DNA of 64,000 nucleotides from an uncultured Bacteriovorax sp. (GTDB lineage: Bacteria > Bdellovibrionota > Bacteriovoracia > Bacteriovoracales > Bacteriovoracaceae). Under the pieces are notes generated by a model. That model saw only the letters and a list, made by a program, of their open reading frames with translations. It was not told the origin of the DNA and did not search any database. Shown in pieces: positions 9,480 through 18,308 of this stretch; within the stretch, counting starts at the first letter, position 1; every line of letters begins with the position of its first letter. Made by a program: the position numbers and the translations under genes. The DNA lies in the NCBI GenBank assembly GCA_946480715.1, contig CAMLKK010000003.1, positions 1 through 64,000 of the forward strand, given 5' to 3'.

Positions 9480-9509
9480 TTACAGCAATTGAAAAAAATT
9501 TAGTATAAC
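9480..9509 (+). promoter_or_regulatory. Probable sigma-70 promoter for the DHH phosphoesterase
   Basis: TTACAG and TATAAC are separated by 18 nt and lie about 37 nt upstream of the ATG. The spacing and position suit a housekeeping promoter, but the -35 match is only fair. Confidence 0.4.
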
Positions 9510-9546
9510 TTTAATGAAAGGAGCTGATCTTAACGATTAGACTGCA

Positions 9547-10563
9547 ATGATGAACGTAAAAGAAAAATTTCTCGATGCCGTAAAAAATGCACAGAACATT
9601 GTGATCTCAACCCACATCATTCCAGATGCAGATGGAATCGGCAGCCAAATTGCCTTATGTTTAGCTTTGCGTGCAATCGGGAAGAATTCGATTTGTGTAA
9701 ACGAAGAGCCTCTTCTGGAACGTTATAAATATCTCGATCCTGAAAATGTCGTCATTTCTCATGATGATTATGTCTCTTTCTTCACGGAATCTGAAATCGA
9801 TCTTTTTATTGTTGTCGATACAAACTCTCTAGAGAGAATTGGCGATCGTATGAAGGCCATTGCGAAACGTGCTCCAAATTTATTATTTATTGATCATCAT
9901 CCATGTCCAGGTGATGTCATTTCTGCAAACTGTGTAGACACTTCCAAAGCAGCAACGGGAGAACTCGCAGGAGAACTTATTCAGTCGCTCAAAGTTCCAC
10001 TCACTCGTGATATGGCCCTCCCACTATACACGGCCATCCTCATTGATACATCTAGTTTCCGCTATCCCACAGTTACTGGAAACACTCACCGTTTGATTGG
10101 GTCACTCATGGATACGGGAGTTCGTCCTCCACACGCTTACAATATGATTTATGGAACGAAGAAACTTTCCTACATGAAGCTGTTAGGAAAAGTTCTCGCG
10201 TCCGCGCACAATACAAAAGATGAAAAAATCGCATGGCTGACTTTAACTGAAGATCTGCTCAGTAAGTTTCATGTTGATTCTGAAGATACACTCGCTTTCA
10301 TCAACCATCTGCTTGTTCTAGACAACATCAAAGTTGCCGTTATGTTCAGAGAGATGGGTTCCGATATTAAAGTTTCTCTTCGTTCAACTGGTATTATTGA
10401 TGTTGGTACTATGGCCCGCGCTCTCGGAGGCGGTGGACATGATCACTCAGCTGCGGCCATTATCAAAGGTGAATTGGAATCAGTTATAAAGACAACGATC
10501 GAAAAAATTTATGCCATCCTGATTGATATGGAAGCCAAAAATCCGGCCCTTCAGCAAAACTAA
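9547..10563 (+). CDS. nrnA: DHH-family phosphoesterase (NrnA-like)
   Basis: The 338-residue protein has both halves of the DHH/DHHA1 family. The N-terminal DHH domain has THIIPDADGIGSQIAL (DxD metal site), VVDTNS and the namesake DHHPCPGD near residues 117-124. The C-terminal DHHA1 domain has GGGGHDHSAAAII. NrnA enzymes degrade nanoRNA and dephosphorylate pAp, and some also hydrolyse cyclic dinucleotide products. Which activity dominates here cannot be read. An AAAGGAG lies too far upstream (23 nt) to be the ribosome-binding site. It ends at the stop of the convergent next gene. Confidence 0.88.
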   Translation: MMNVKEKFLDAVKNAQNIVISTHIIPDADGIGSQIALCLALRAIGKNSICVNEEPLLERYKYLDPENVVISHDDYVSFFTESEIDLFIVVDTNSLERIGDRMKAIAKRAPNLLFIDHHPCPGDVISANCVDTSKAATGELAGELIQSLKVPLTRDMALPLYTAILIDTSSFRYPTVTGNTHRLIGSLMDTGVRPPHAYNMIYGTKKLSYMKLLGKVLASAHNTKDEKIAWLTLTEDLLSKFHVDSEDTLAFINHLLVLDNIKVAVMFREMGSDIKVSLRSTGIIDVGTMARALGGGGHDHSAAAIIKGELESVIKTTIEKIYAILIDMEAKNPALQQN

Positions 10564-11019
10564 TTAACCTAGAATACGCTCGAGAGCTTCTTTCTCTTTA
10601 GCACTAAAACTAAACGCACCTTTTGCGAGGACTGATTTTAATTTTTCTTGCGTGTTTGTATCTGTCGGATCGTTTTTTGCGATATCACTTTTTAAAATTA
10701 TATCTTTTTTCTTTTCCACTTCTTCTTCCGTGGCTTCCACTGCCGAATCTTTTTCAAATGGAACAATGACGGGTGGTCTCACAACAGCTTCGTTAAGAAA
10801 CCCTTCACCTAATTTTTGTGTTTCAACAACTTTCTTTTTTGGAGCAGCAGAAGATTCAACATGTGCTGCAAGTTTTCCTTTGATCTCATCTGCGGACATT
10901 TGTTTTCTTTCTGGAGGCGGAGCTTTTTTACGACCAGGTGGACCTTTGGCGCCTTTCGCTGCTTTCGAGTTTTCTGACTTTACAGGCGAAGCACTCGACG
11001 GTTGATTGAATATTTTCAT
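10564..11019 (-). CDS. Disordered Ala/Lys/Pro-rich hypothetical protein
   Basis: The 151-residue product is not recognised. Residues 1-60 are low-complexity basic (KAAKGAKGPPGRKKAPPPERK), the middle is acidic, and only the last 30 residues (EKLKSVLAKGAFSFSAKEKEALERIL) look able to fold as a short helical motif. There is no signal peptide. An AAGGAA ribosome-binding site precedes the ATG, and a TATAAT on the minus strand at 11059-11064 is a plausible -10 element. The layout (disordered tether plus short C-terminal helix pair) would suit a binding or scaffold protein; this is inference. Confidence 0.6.
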   Translation of the reverse strand: MKIFNQPSSASPVKSENSKAAKGAKGPPGRKKAPPPERKQMSADEIKGKLAAHVESSAAPKKKVVETQKLGEGFLNEAVVRPPVIVPFEKDSAVEATEEEVEKKKDIILKSDIAKNDPTDTNTQEKLKSVLAKGAFSFSAKEKEALERILG

Positions 11020-11103
11020 GCCAAATTCCTTTTACGGTTTTAGTTTTTCTCCTGTACTATTATAGCTTATCCGAACCCACATTTTTATCAGGCAAAATCA
11101 CCC

Positions 11104-11778
11104 ATGACCGACCTTAGAAGTCTTGTAAAAAACAAAAGTGCTGTCCTCTTCGATATGGATGGAACGCTTGTGAACACTGAACCTCTGCATGCAAAAGCGG
11201 CCGTCATGGTTTTGGAGTCATTGGGAATTAAGATTGATCTGGAAAAAACAATCGATCAGTTTTACGGAATGACTGATTATGTGGTGTTGAAAACTGTTTG
11301 CCCTCAACTGACTGACAGTGAGATTGAAGCTGCTATTCAACAAAAAAATAGGCACCTCATCGCTTTATTTAAGGCCCTTCATCCCAATGAAAAAGAACAA
11401 TACATTACTCCCGGTCTCTTTGATTTCTTAAAACATTTAAAGAATCAAAACATCAAATGCGCCGTCGTTTCTGCCAGTGAAGATGTCATCGTTTACGAAA
11501 CTCTTTTGTGTTTTGATATTCATCCCTTCATGGAACTGCAGATGGGGCGCAATCAAACAGCGCTTACAAAACCTCATCCTGATCCCTATGTAGAAGGTAT
11601 GAAACGTTTAGGTGTACGTCCCGATCAAACACTTATTTTTGAGGATTCTCCAACGGGCCTAAAATCAGCGAAATTATCCCTCGCTCAAGTTGTTCGTGTG
11701 ACGGCCTTTATGCATGAAACGAGCACTCAACTTGTTGAAGATGAGTACCACGCGATTAAAAGTTTTCACTTGGGCTAA
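11104..11778 (+). CDS. HAD-superfamily phosphatase (beta-phosphoglucomutase-like)
   Basis: Motif I is VLFDMDGTLVNTEPLH near residues 14-29, motif II is VVSASED near residue 122, the motif III lysine is in ALTKPHPDPY, and motif IV is IFEDSPTGLKSA. The helical cap between residues 30 and 90 makes it subfamily IA. Such proteins dephosphorylate small sugar phosphates or act as phosphosugar mutases. The substrate is not predictable. The gene stands alone between a divergent gene and a porin gene. Confidence 0.85.
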   Translation: MTDLRSLVKNKSAVLFDMDGTLVNTEPLHAKAAVMVLESLGIKIDLEKTIDQFYGMTDYVVLKTVCPQLTDSEIEAAIQQKNRHLIALFKALHPNEKEQYITPGLFDFLKHLKNQNIKCAVVSASEDVIVYETLLCFDIHPFMELQMGRNQTALTKPHPDPYVEGMKRLGVRPDQTLIFEDSPTGLKSAKLSLAQVVRVTAFMHETSTQLVEDEYHAIKSFHLG

Positions 11779-11855
11779 TGCACAACTTCATTTACTTGAC
11801 TAGCACACTCAATTAACCGAATCTTTACCTCTAAAAAAATTGAGGAGAGATCACT

Positions 11856-13040
11856 ATGTTAAAAAGTTTATTGAGCTTGCTCTTAGTAAGTGCATTTTCA
11901 GTTTCTGCTATGGCCGAAACAACATTTAAATTTAATGGCGACGCTTATGTTCGCGAGTTCTTCAGAAATAGTTATGCCGGAGCTGACACTCACGCATTCA
12001 ACCAATTCTTTCGATTAAACCTTCAAGCAAAACCAGATGAAAACTTAACAGTAAAAACGGGTCTCGTTCTTTCAAGCAATACTTGGGAAGGAGATAATCA
12101 CGCTGGTGCTGGAACACTTACAGCTGGTGGAACAAATGATGATGGTTTCGGAAAATCAAACGTCACAAGATTAGATCACGCTCAAATTGAATACAGCAAA
12201 GATGGATGGATCACATCTGTTGGTCGCATGGCCGTAACATCTCCTGGATCATTCCTTACGAGTGATGACAGAAGAGATAGAATTCAAGTTGTAAAAATTT
12301 TTCCAAAGTTTGATGCTCTTGCGATCATCTACGACAAGAGAGCGGAAGGAAGTTTAAATAACAGTGACGATGATGTTGATATGTACTCAGTAAACTACTA
12401 CGGTGCTACTGAATCTTTCAAATACGCTTTCCAAACTGGATACTGGGTTTCTAAAGCTTACAATCCAGCAACATCACTTTTAAACGGTGTGAACCTGGAT
12501 AAAGTTAAACAGGTCACTCCACAGTTCGAAACAACACTCGCTGGTGTGACTGCTAATCTTTACTACACTTTTCTTTTTGACGGCTCTGCTCTTTACAGAG
12601 ACACTCACCACTCTGCTGCTCTTAAACTCACAAAAGATTTCGAAGTTGTAAAAGTTGAACTTCAATCAATGGGAACAAAAGATGGTGGTTTAATTGCTGG
12701 TGGATTTGATTCACTTGTAAGTCTTGTTAACAACTCTCCAGATCACAATCAATCATCAATCAAACTTCGCACTATTGGTTTTGGTCTAGGGAATAAAGCC
12801 GTTGATGAATCATTTCATGCGGTGAGATTCTCTAAAAAAATTAATGAAGATTGGTCAGCAGCTCTTGCTGGTGGACACGGGATTTTTTACACTGGAACAA
12901 TCAAAGAAAAAAATTCAATCGTCGATGCATCTGTTCGTTATGTCTTCACTCCAAACCTTGCAGTTAATGCATTTTACGGAAAGTTTTTTGGTGATTACAA
13001 AGATCGCGCAGGCTCAGTTACTCTAAACGCTAATTTCTAA
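11856..13040 (+). CDS. Outer-membrane porin-like beta-barrel protein
   Basis: A signal peptide (MLKSLLSLLLVSAFSVSAMA, cleavage near residue 20) is followed by alternating beta-strand sequence through to a C-terminal phenylalanine (TLNANF), the typical outer-membrane insertion signal. At 394 residues it fits a 14-18-strand porin-like barrel. A good ribosome-binding site (TTGAGGAGA) precedes the ATG and a strong terminator follows, so it is a single-gene transcript, likely well expressed. The specificity is unknown. Confidence 0.8.
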   Translation: MLKSLLSLLLVSAFSVSAMAETTFKFNGDAYVREFFRNSYAGADTHAFNQFFRLNLQAKPDENLTVKTGLVLSSNTWEGDNHAGAGTLTAGGTNDDGFGKSNVTRLDHAQIEYSKDGWITSVGRMAVTSPGSFLTSDDRRDRIQVVKIFPKFDALAIIYDKRAEGSLNNSDDDVDMYSVNYYGATESFKYAFQTGYWVSKAYNPATSLLNGVNLDKVKQVTPQFETTLAGVTANLYYTFLFDGSALYRDTHHSAALKLTKDFEVVKVELQSMGTKDGGLIAGGFDSLVSLVNNSPDHNQSSIKLRTIGFGLGNKAVDESFHAVRFSKKINEDWSAALAGGHGIFYTGTIKEKNSIVDASVRYVFTPNLAVNAFYGKFFGDYKDRAGSVTLNANF

Positions 13041-13068
13041 TCCCTTCATAGGCGATCACACAAATAAT

Positions 13069-13094
13069 GGGCACTTTTCAAAAAGTGCCCTTTT
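13069..13094 (+). terminator. Rho-independent terminator after the porin gene
   Basis: The stem arms GGGCACTTTT and AAAAGTGCCC are followed by TTTT. The hairpin lies about 30 nt after the porin stop codon. Confidence 0.85.
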
Positions 13095-13256
13095 CCTAAC
13101 TACTCAAAATTCTTAGACCACTTGCTTTTCTTGTGGCCACTCAAATTCCCTTGTAATCTGATCAAGATTTTTTAAAACGTTTGTGGTTTTTCAGCGGTAC
13201 GTCTGTTGAAGTGAAAAAGAGTAAAAGAAAATCACGGCAAGATATTTGGGATTTCT

Positions 13257-13907
13257 ATGACGACAATTTTTTCTAAGACAAAAGTTCTCCTGCTCTCTAC
13301 TGTAATTTCTCTTGGTGTTCTTACTACTTCATGTGGTGATGGTACAAGCGGACAAAACATTCAAGTTCCAGGAGTGAACGGAATGTCAGTTACTCTTGTT
13401 CAAGACAACGTTCTTATCTCAATGGTTTTCGAAAACCTTCAATTGGATGGTGGTCTTCGTTACAACATTCCCAAGTATCCAAACTCGTATTTAGAAATTT
13501 CGCCAGATCTTCAATCAGCTGGTACTTTAATGGCGATCAATCTTTCTCTTAAAGACGTACTAGATACTCGTCTTCAAACTCTTGACCCAGCAACTCTTCC
13601 AGGTGGTCGTTCACTTCCAGGTGTAGCCGGTGGTCGTCTTCCAGCTGTAGCTTTCTCAATTGAAAAATTCAAGAACATGGCGTTCTACATTGGACCAAAA
13701 GTATTTGGTGTATTCATCCCACTTAAAAATCTTGGAATTGGTGGATCGATTATCACAGCAAGATATTATACTGGTAACAACAGAATTGGTAACATCTCAC
13801 TCGTAGGCGAAGATGCTAACGGTGAACACTCAGGACTTCTGTTAATGCTTGATATGAGCCAACAAGTTAAATCACAACTTAAAGCTCACGCTGCTAAATT
13901 CGAATAA
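13257..13907 (+). CDS. Hypothetical lipoprotein
   Basis: The 216-residue protein has a lipoprotein signal peptide (basic start, hydrophobic core, lipobox LTTSC with the cysteine at residue 26). The mature part is rich in beta-type sequence and includes a GGR-SLPGVAGGR-LPAV turn segment. No known family is recognised. It is a single transcription unit closed by a strong terminator. Confidence 0.7.
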   Translation: MTTIFSKTKVLLLSTVISLGVLTTSCGDGTSGQNIQVPGVNGMSVTLVQDNVLISMVFENLQLDGGLRYNIPKYPNSYLEISPDLQSAGTLMAINLSLKDVLDTRLQTLDPATLPGGRSLPGVAGGRLPAVAFSIEKFKNMAFYIGPKVFGVFIPLKNLGIGGSIITARYYTGNNRIGNISLVGEDANGEHSGLLLMLDMSQQVKSQLKAHAAKFE

Positions 13908-13922
13908 TAAAAAGTCTTATCG

Positions 13923-13949
13923 CCCCGGGAGTTCTTCCCGGGGTTTTTT
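13923..13949 (+). terminator. Rho-independent terminator after the lipoprotein gene
   Basis: CCCCGGG and its complement CCCGGGG flank a 7-nt loop and are followed by six T. The T-run overlaps the stop codon of the convergent gene. In the reverse direction there is no immediate T-run, so it acts mainly for the plus strand. Confidence 0.88.
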
Positions 13950-15543
13950 ATTTTTGAGCGGGATCTTTTAAAAGAACAATTTGCCAGCGGTTATTTGTCG
14001 AAGCATCGTTTTTAAGATGCATATAAAGCGGTCTTTCTTTTTTCTCAATATCATTTACAACATAAAACTTTTCACCAAGCACTGTCAGAATGTTGAAGAG
14101 GCCTTGATGATTGTCTGTATCCAATAAATATTTTAAAAACACGAGACCAACAGGAGCTTCTTTAGAACCAAGTAGGTCGTAGGCCTTCATATCGTTTAGG
14201 GCCGCGCGAGTCTGGAACTTCTTCATTGGTGTGGCAAGTTCACTCATCATCTCTTGCGAAAATTCAAAATCATCGCGAAAGACTTCCATATCTATCACAG
14301 CACTCGCCTCTCCTTTTTCACGAATGGCGAGGGCCTTCGTTTCAAACTCAGAAAGTTTTGGAGGTTCTGGTTTAACTTCTTCAACAACGACAGGTGCTAC
14401 CTCAACCGGTTTTTCAACAACAGGTTCAGGCGCGATAACAACCTTCGGAGGCGCTTTAGGACGAGGTTTTGGCTTGACCACTACTGGTTCAACCTTTGGC
14501 GGCTTTAAGGCCGTTAAAAAGTCACTGAGGCCTTTCATATCGAATTCTTTTAGCGACCCTGGAAGGAAAAGCTCCCCCTGAATATAACGAGAATCCGTTT
14601 TTAAAAGATGGGAATAAATGAGCGGATATAATCTATTTAAACTCAGGTAAGGGATTTCTTTTGTAGAGAAAAGTTTTGAATAACGTCTTAAACACTCCTC
14701 ACCCATTCCCGTTTGATTGATGATGTTGAAAGCGTTTGACTTACGGATAAGCTCCGTAGCTTTTTCGATTTGATTAAGTCCGTAGAGCTGATCTTTTTCA
14801 GCACATAATCTTTGAATGACATCTGTATCTTTTTTACAAAAATCGCCAATTGCGGTCTGAATTTCTTCTTCAGGAAGAGCGCGGCAGTTTTTCTTATTGC
14901 CGATACACCATTCGTGCAGACGTGAAAAAAGTGGATCTGTCGTTAGGGATGTCGATTTTTGAAATTCATCCAGCCACTCAGCTTTTTCTTTTTTTGAAAA
15001 AGGATCAACTTTAGTTTTAGAAATCTCGTTGACGAATTTTCCGTAAACGCGATCTTTAAATTTTTTCATGTCTTCACTTTTTGGTGAGCACTTTCCAAAA
15101 AGATCGTTGAATTCGATAGAACAAATTTTAGGAGCTCCTAATTGATTTGAAGCTTTGTGGCCGATACGCAGAGATTCAAAAAGATAAGACATGCTTACAA
15201 GACGATAGAGATATCGAATATACTCCATGTTTTCAGCAAGCGTTTCATCCGGGCATGTTGATTTCTCAACAATGTCTTTAAACCAAAATTGGTGAAGTTC
15301 GAAAGGTCCAGGCTGAATTTCTTCATTCAAATAAATTTCACGATAAATATCATCGAGGAGAACCAATCCCCCGGCCACATCACTAAAGACTGCACGAGGA
15401 TCAAGAGGTCCGCGATAGTTCACCGTTTTCTTCTCGCCCAGATAAACATTTTCATAATACTGATTAAGCACAGGCTCTTTTGCCCATCCGTTAAGGATGA
15501 ACAAAGGAGTGAGTGCTGTGATCAATACTTTTTTAAAATTCAT
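13948..15543 (-). CDS. Secreted protein with Pro/Val/Lys-rich linker, last gene of TRAP operon
   Basis: The function is not recognised. The 531-residue protein has a signal peptide (about residues 1-22), a largely helical N-terminal region of about 330 residues with six or more cysteines, a Pro-Val-Lys-rich linker at about 345-395, and a C-terminal domain of about 130 residues. The chosen ATG shares one base with the DctM stop (TGATG), so translation is coupled to the TRAP permease. A role near that transporter in the periplasm is therefore likely but unproven. The linker resembles those that span the periplasm. Confidence 0.65.
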   Translation of the reverse strand: MNFKKVLITALTPLFILNGWAKEPVLNQYYENVYLGEKKTVNYRGPLDPRAVFSDVAGGLVLLDDIYREIYLNEEIQPGPFELHQFWFKDIVEKSTCPDETLAENMEYIRYLYRLVSMSYLFESLRIGHKASNQLGAPKICSIEFNDLFGKCSPKSEDMKKFKDRVYGKFVNEISKTKVDPFSKKEKAEWLDEFQKSTSLTTDPLFSRLHEWCIGNKKNCRALPEEEIQTAIGDFCKKDTDVIQRLCAEKDQLYGLNQIEKATELIRKSNAFNIINQTGMGEECLRRYSKLFSTKEIPYLSLNRLYPLIYSHLLKTDSRYIQGELFLPGSLKEFDMKGLSDFLTALKPPKVEPVVVKPKPRPKAPPKVVIAPEPVVEKPVEVAPVVVEEVKPEPPKLSEFETKALAIREKGEASAVIDMEVFRDDFEFSQEMMSELATPMKKFQTRAALNDMKAYDLLGSKEAPVGLVFLKYLLDTDNHQGLFNILTVLGEKFYVVNDIEKKERPLYMHLKNDASTNNRWQIVLLKDPAQK

Positions 15544-16808
15544 CAATTAAACCAAAATAAACTCAAGCTCGGAATGTACGTGATAATGATAAGCGCGATA
15601 ATAAGTAAAATGAGAAACGGTACTGATACACGATACATTTCCGTAATCGGTCTATTAAATCTAAAGCTACTAATAAACAGGTTGATCCCCACTGGTGGTG
15701 TGAGATATCCAATTTCCAGGTTCGCAAGAAAAATCATTGCAAGGTGAATAGGATCAATACCGAAGTCTGTTGCAATTGGAATGATCAGTGGAACAACGAC
15801 AACGATTGCCGAGAAAATATCCATCAAACATCCAACTACTAACAAGAAAAGATTCAGGAAGAGTAGAAATGTATATTTGTCATGAATAAACTCTTTCATG
15901 AGCGCAAAGATCTTTAGGGGAATTTCTTCATCGACCAGATAATTTGTAAATCCAAGAGCACAACAAAGGATGAGAAGAATCCCCCCTACTAAGCTCATTG
16001 AATCAACAATAACTCTTGGAACGTCTCCCATGAAACTTAGATCACGGTAAATGAAAACTTCGATAACAAAAACATAGAGGGCCGTGAAAGCCGCGGCTTC
16101 GGTAACTGTAACAAATCCACCGTAAATTCCAACAAGGACTAAAGCGGGAAGAAGTGCTTCCAGCCACGCATCTTTTAAAGCAGCTAAAAAAGTTTTCAAA
16201 ACGAATGGATGTTTAGTTGCTCCACCTTTTGGACTGTTATAAATAGACCAAGCAGAAAGAACAACCATAATGACAAGCCCTGGAACTAAACCGGCCTTGA
16301 ACAATTTATCGATATCAACTTTCGCAACGAGACCATAGAGAATGATGGGAAGTGAGGGAGGAAAAAGTAATCCGAGCGAACCTGATGCTGTGATCGTCCC
16401 CAAAGTAAACTTTTCGCTATATCCATCTTTGACGAGAATCGGATAAATCAATCCACCAAGCGCAATGATTGTTACACCTGAAGCTCCAGTGAATGCTGTG
16501 AAAAATGCACAAACAACAAGAGCAACAATTGAAATTCCACCCGGCAGCCAACCCAATCCGGTTTCAGCAAGCCGAAGCAAACGTTGCGGCGATTTACTTT
16601 CGGCCATTAAATATCCGGCAAAAGTAAAAAGTGGAATAGTCATTAAAGTTGGAGCTGAAGAAATTCGGTAAAACTCTTGAGCAACTGCAGATACTTCGAC
16701 ACCCGAATAAGTAAAGGCAACCAATGCCGCAAGAGACATAATAACAAATAAAGGGACACCTATAACCGCGAGTCCTACAATACCGAGGGCCGCAATTGTT
16801 CCGCTCAT
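15543..16808 (-). CDS. dctM: TRAP transporter large permease (DctM)
   Basis: At 421 residues with about 12 hydrophobic segments it has the size and shape of DctM subunits. Family stretches are visible: IPLFTFAGYLMAES, FTAFTGASGVTIIALGG, ITASGSLGLLFPPSLPIILYG and the C-terminal LEIGYLTPPVGINLFISS. It moves the substrate across the inner membrane using a sodium or proton gradient. It overlaps dctQ by 4 nt. Confidence 0.95.
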   Translation of the reverse strand: MSGTIAALGIVGLAVIGVPLFVIMSLAALVAFTYSGVEVSAVAQEFYRISSAPTLMTIPLFTFAGYLMAESKSPQRLLRLAETGLGWLPGGISIVALVVCAFFTAFTGASGVTIIALGGLIYPILVKDGYSEKFTLGTITASGSLGLLFPPSLPIILYGLVAKVDIDKLFKAGLVPGLVIMVVLSAWSIYNSPKGGATKHPFVLKTFLAALKDAWLEALLPALVLVGIYGGFVTVTEAAAFTALYVFVIEVFIYRDLSFMGDVPRVIVDSMSLVGGILLILCCALGFTNYLVDEEIPLKIFALMKEFIHDKYTFLLFLNLFLLVVGCLMDIFSAIVVVVPLIIPIATDFGIDPIHLAMIFLANLEIGYLTPPVGINLFISSFRFNRPITEMYRVSVPFLILLIIALIIITYIPSLSLFWFN

Positions 16809-17320
16809 CGGACTTCTCCTTGAACAACTGCACTTGGTTGTTCACCAAAACTTAATAGAAACACAAAGAGAAATCGAAGCGCAATCAAACTAAGTCCAAT
16901 CGGAATCATCATAACAAGATAGCCACTACTGATTCCCCAAAACTCTATTTTAGCAAATTCCATTTCCACTTTTGTAAAATCAATGCCCGCTTGAATCAGC
17001 CATAAGAGAACTGCAAAAGAAGCAACCATAATAAATCTTTTAATAAATGAAGCTACTCCATGCCACCCTTTGCTTTCAATAATTTTACCAACTAGATCAA
17101 TTCCAATATGAGTCCCTCTTCCTGTAGCAACAACTCCTCCTAAAAAGGCGCTGAAAAAAACAAGATGACGAATGAATGGATCAATCCATGGAAGATTGAT
17201 ATGAAACCAGCGGAGAACGATACTTCCTGAACTGAAAAAGAGCATCGCTAGAACTGATACAACAAGAAGAAAAATAGAAAATTTCTCTAGGGCCGTATCG
17301 AGAAGTTTAACTGTCTTCAT
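16805..17320 (-). CDS. dctQ: TRAP transporter small permease (DctQ)
   Basis: The 171-residue protein has four membrane segments. It carries the DctQ-type stretch PWIDPFIRHLVFFSAFLGGVVATGRGTHIGID in its first half. It forms the membrane complex with DctM and lies between dctP (1-nt overlap) and dctM (4-nt overlap). Confidence 0.92.
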   Translation of the reverse strand: MKTVKLLDTALEKFSIFLLVVSVLAMLFFSSGSIVLRWFHINLPWIDPFIRHLVFFSAFLGGVVATGRGTHIGIDLVGKIIESKGWHGVASFIKRFIMVASFAVLLWLIQAGIDFTKVEMEFAKIEFWGISSGYLVMMIPIGLSLIALRFLFVFLLSFGEQPSAVVQGEVR

Positions 17321-18294
17321 TATTTTTTTCCTAACTCTGCTTCCAACTTTTTAAATGCTTCTTCTGAAAATAATTTTCCACGTAATTTTTTAACAATTTC
17401 TGCTCTGTAACCTTGAGCTGTTTTCACGTCAGAGTCATTAAATTTTACGAATTCAATTTTTTGCGCTTTCATCGCAGTCATTGCATCTGCGTTGTCTTTT
17501 GCATTTCCAGCATTGATTTCACCTTCATACTTCTTCGCAATTTCTTCCACGATTTTCTGGTCTGCAGGTGCAACTTTTTGCCAAGCTGTCTGAGAAATAA
17601 CGAATGCGCCGATTGAGTATGAAATTGGAAAGTCGATCATGTACTTTACTTTCGTGTTCCACTGAAGAGCAAGAATCCCGATTGGTGGAGCGTAAGCCGC
17701 TTCAACAACACCAGTAGAAAGAGATGAAAGAACATCTGGCAGAGCAAGAGGAACACCATTTAGATTCATCGCCTCGAACATTCCAGTTACAATTGGATCT
17801 CCATCCCATGACCAAATTTTTAGAGATTTGATTTCATTTAAATTATTAACTTTTTTCTGTGAAACGAAATAGATCTGACCAATTTCGAAAACACCAAGTG
17901 ATTTGAATTTGTTTTGTTCAAATTTTTGATTGAAAAAAGGAGCCATGTTTTGCAAAGTTTTTAGTGCTTTTTCACGATTGTTATTGAAAGTGAACGGAAG
18001 CTCAATAACTCGTACATCTCCACTGATTTCACCTAACGTTTTCCCCGTGAAAATACCACCATGCAATTGACCGATGCGAATCTTGCGTAGAACATCCTGC
18101 TCGTCACCTTGAGAGCCGCCGAAATAAACTTTAATTTCTACATTTCCTTTAGTGGCTTCTTTGATTTCCGTCGTCATCTTTTTGATGTTCTTTGCCCAGC
18201 CTGTTCCTTCCGGAGCAAGCACCCCAACTTTAATGGGAGCAGCATAGAGATTGAGAGATGTAAGTGCACAAAGTGCGAGTAATGTTTTTTTCAT
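17320..18294 (-). CDS. dctP: TRAP transporter periplasmic substrate-binding protein (DctP)
   Basis: The 324-residue protein has a signal peptide (about residues 1-18), then IKVGVLAPEGTGWAKNIKKM, GGSQGDEQDVLRKIRIGQLHGG and LPDVLSSLSTGVVEAAYAPP, all standard DctP positions. The arginine in VLRKIRIGQ is in the region that usually holds the carboxylate-binding residues. The substrate is probably an organic acid but is not defined by sequence. It is flanked by dctQ and by a TatT-type lipoprotein gene. Confidence 0.93.
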   Translation of the reverse strand: MKKTLLALCALTSLNLYAAPIKVGVLAPEGTGWAKNIKKMTTEIKEATKGNVEIKVYFGGSQGDEQDVLRKIRIGQLHGGIFTGKTLGEISGDVRVIELPFTFNNNREKALKTLQNMAPFFNQKFEQNKFKSLGVFEIGQIYFVSQKKVNNLNEIKSLKIWSWDGDPIVTGMFEAMNLNGVPLALPDVLSSLSTGVVEAAYAPPIGILALQWNTKVKYMIDFPISYSIGAFVISQTAWQKVAPADQKIVEEIAKKYEGEINAGNAKDNADAMTAMKAQKIEFVKFNDSDVKTAQGYRAEIVKKLRGKLFSEEAFKKLEAELGKK

Positions 18295-18308
18295 CGTGAT
18301 CCTTTTCG

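Noticed and set aside
9517..9540. AAAGGAG followed by ATCTTAACGATTAG, resembling the leader at 19508-19543 (13 of 14 bases)
   Set aside because: The spacing between the two parts differs (3 versus 15 nt) and no coherent short ORF with good spacing exists here; chance similarity is likely.
14231..14581. Ser/Thr/Gly-rich 116-codon frame opposite the Pro-rich linker
   Set aside because: Its composition is the direct antisense of the Pro/Val/Lys linker.
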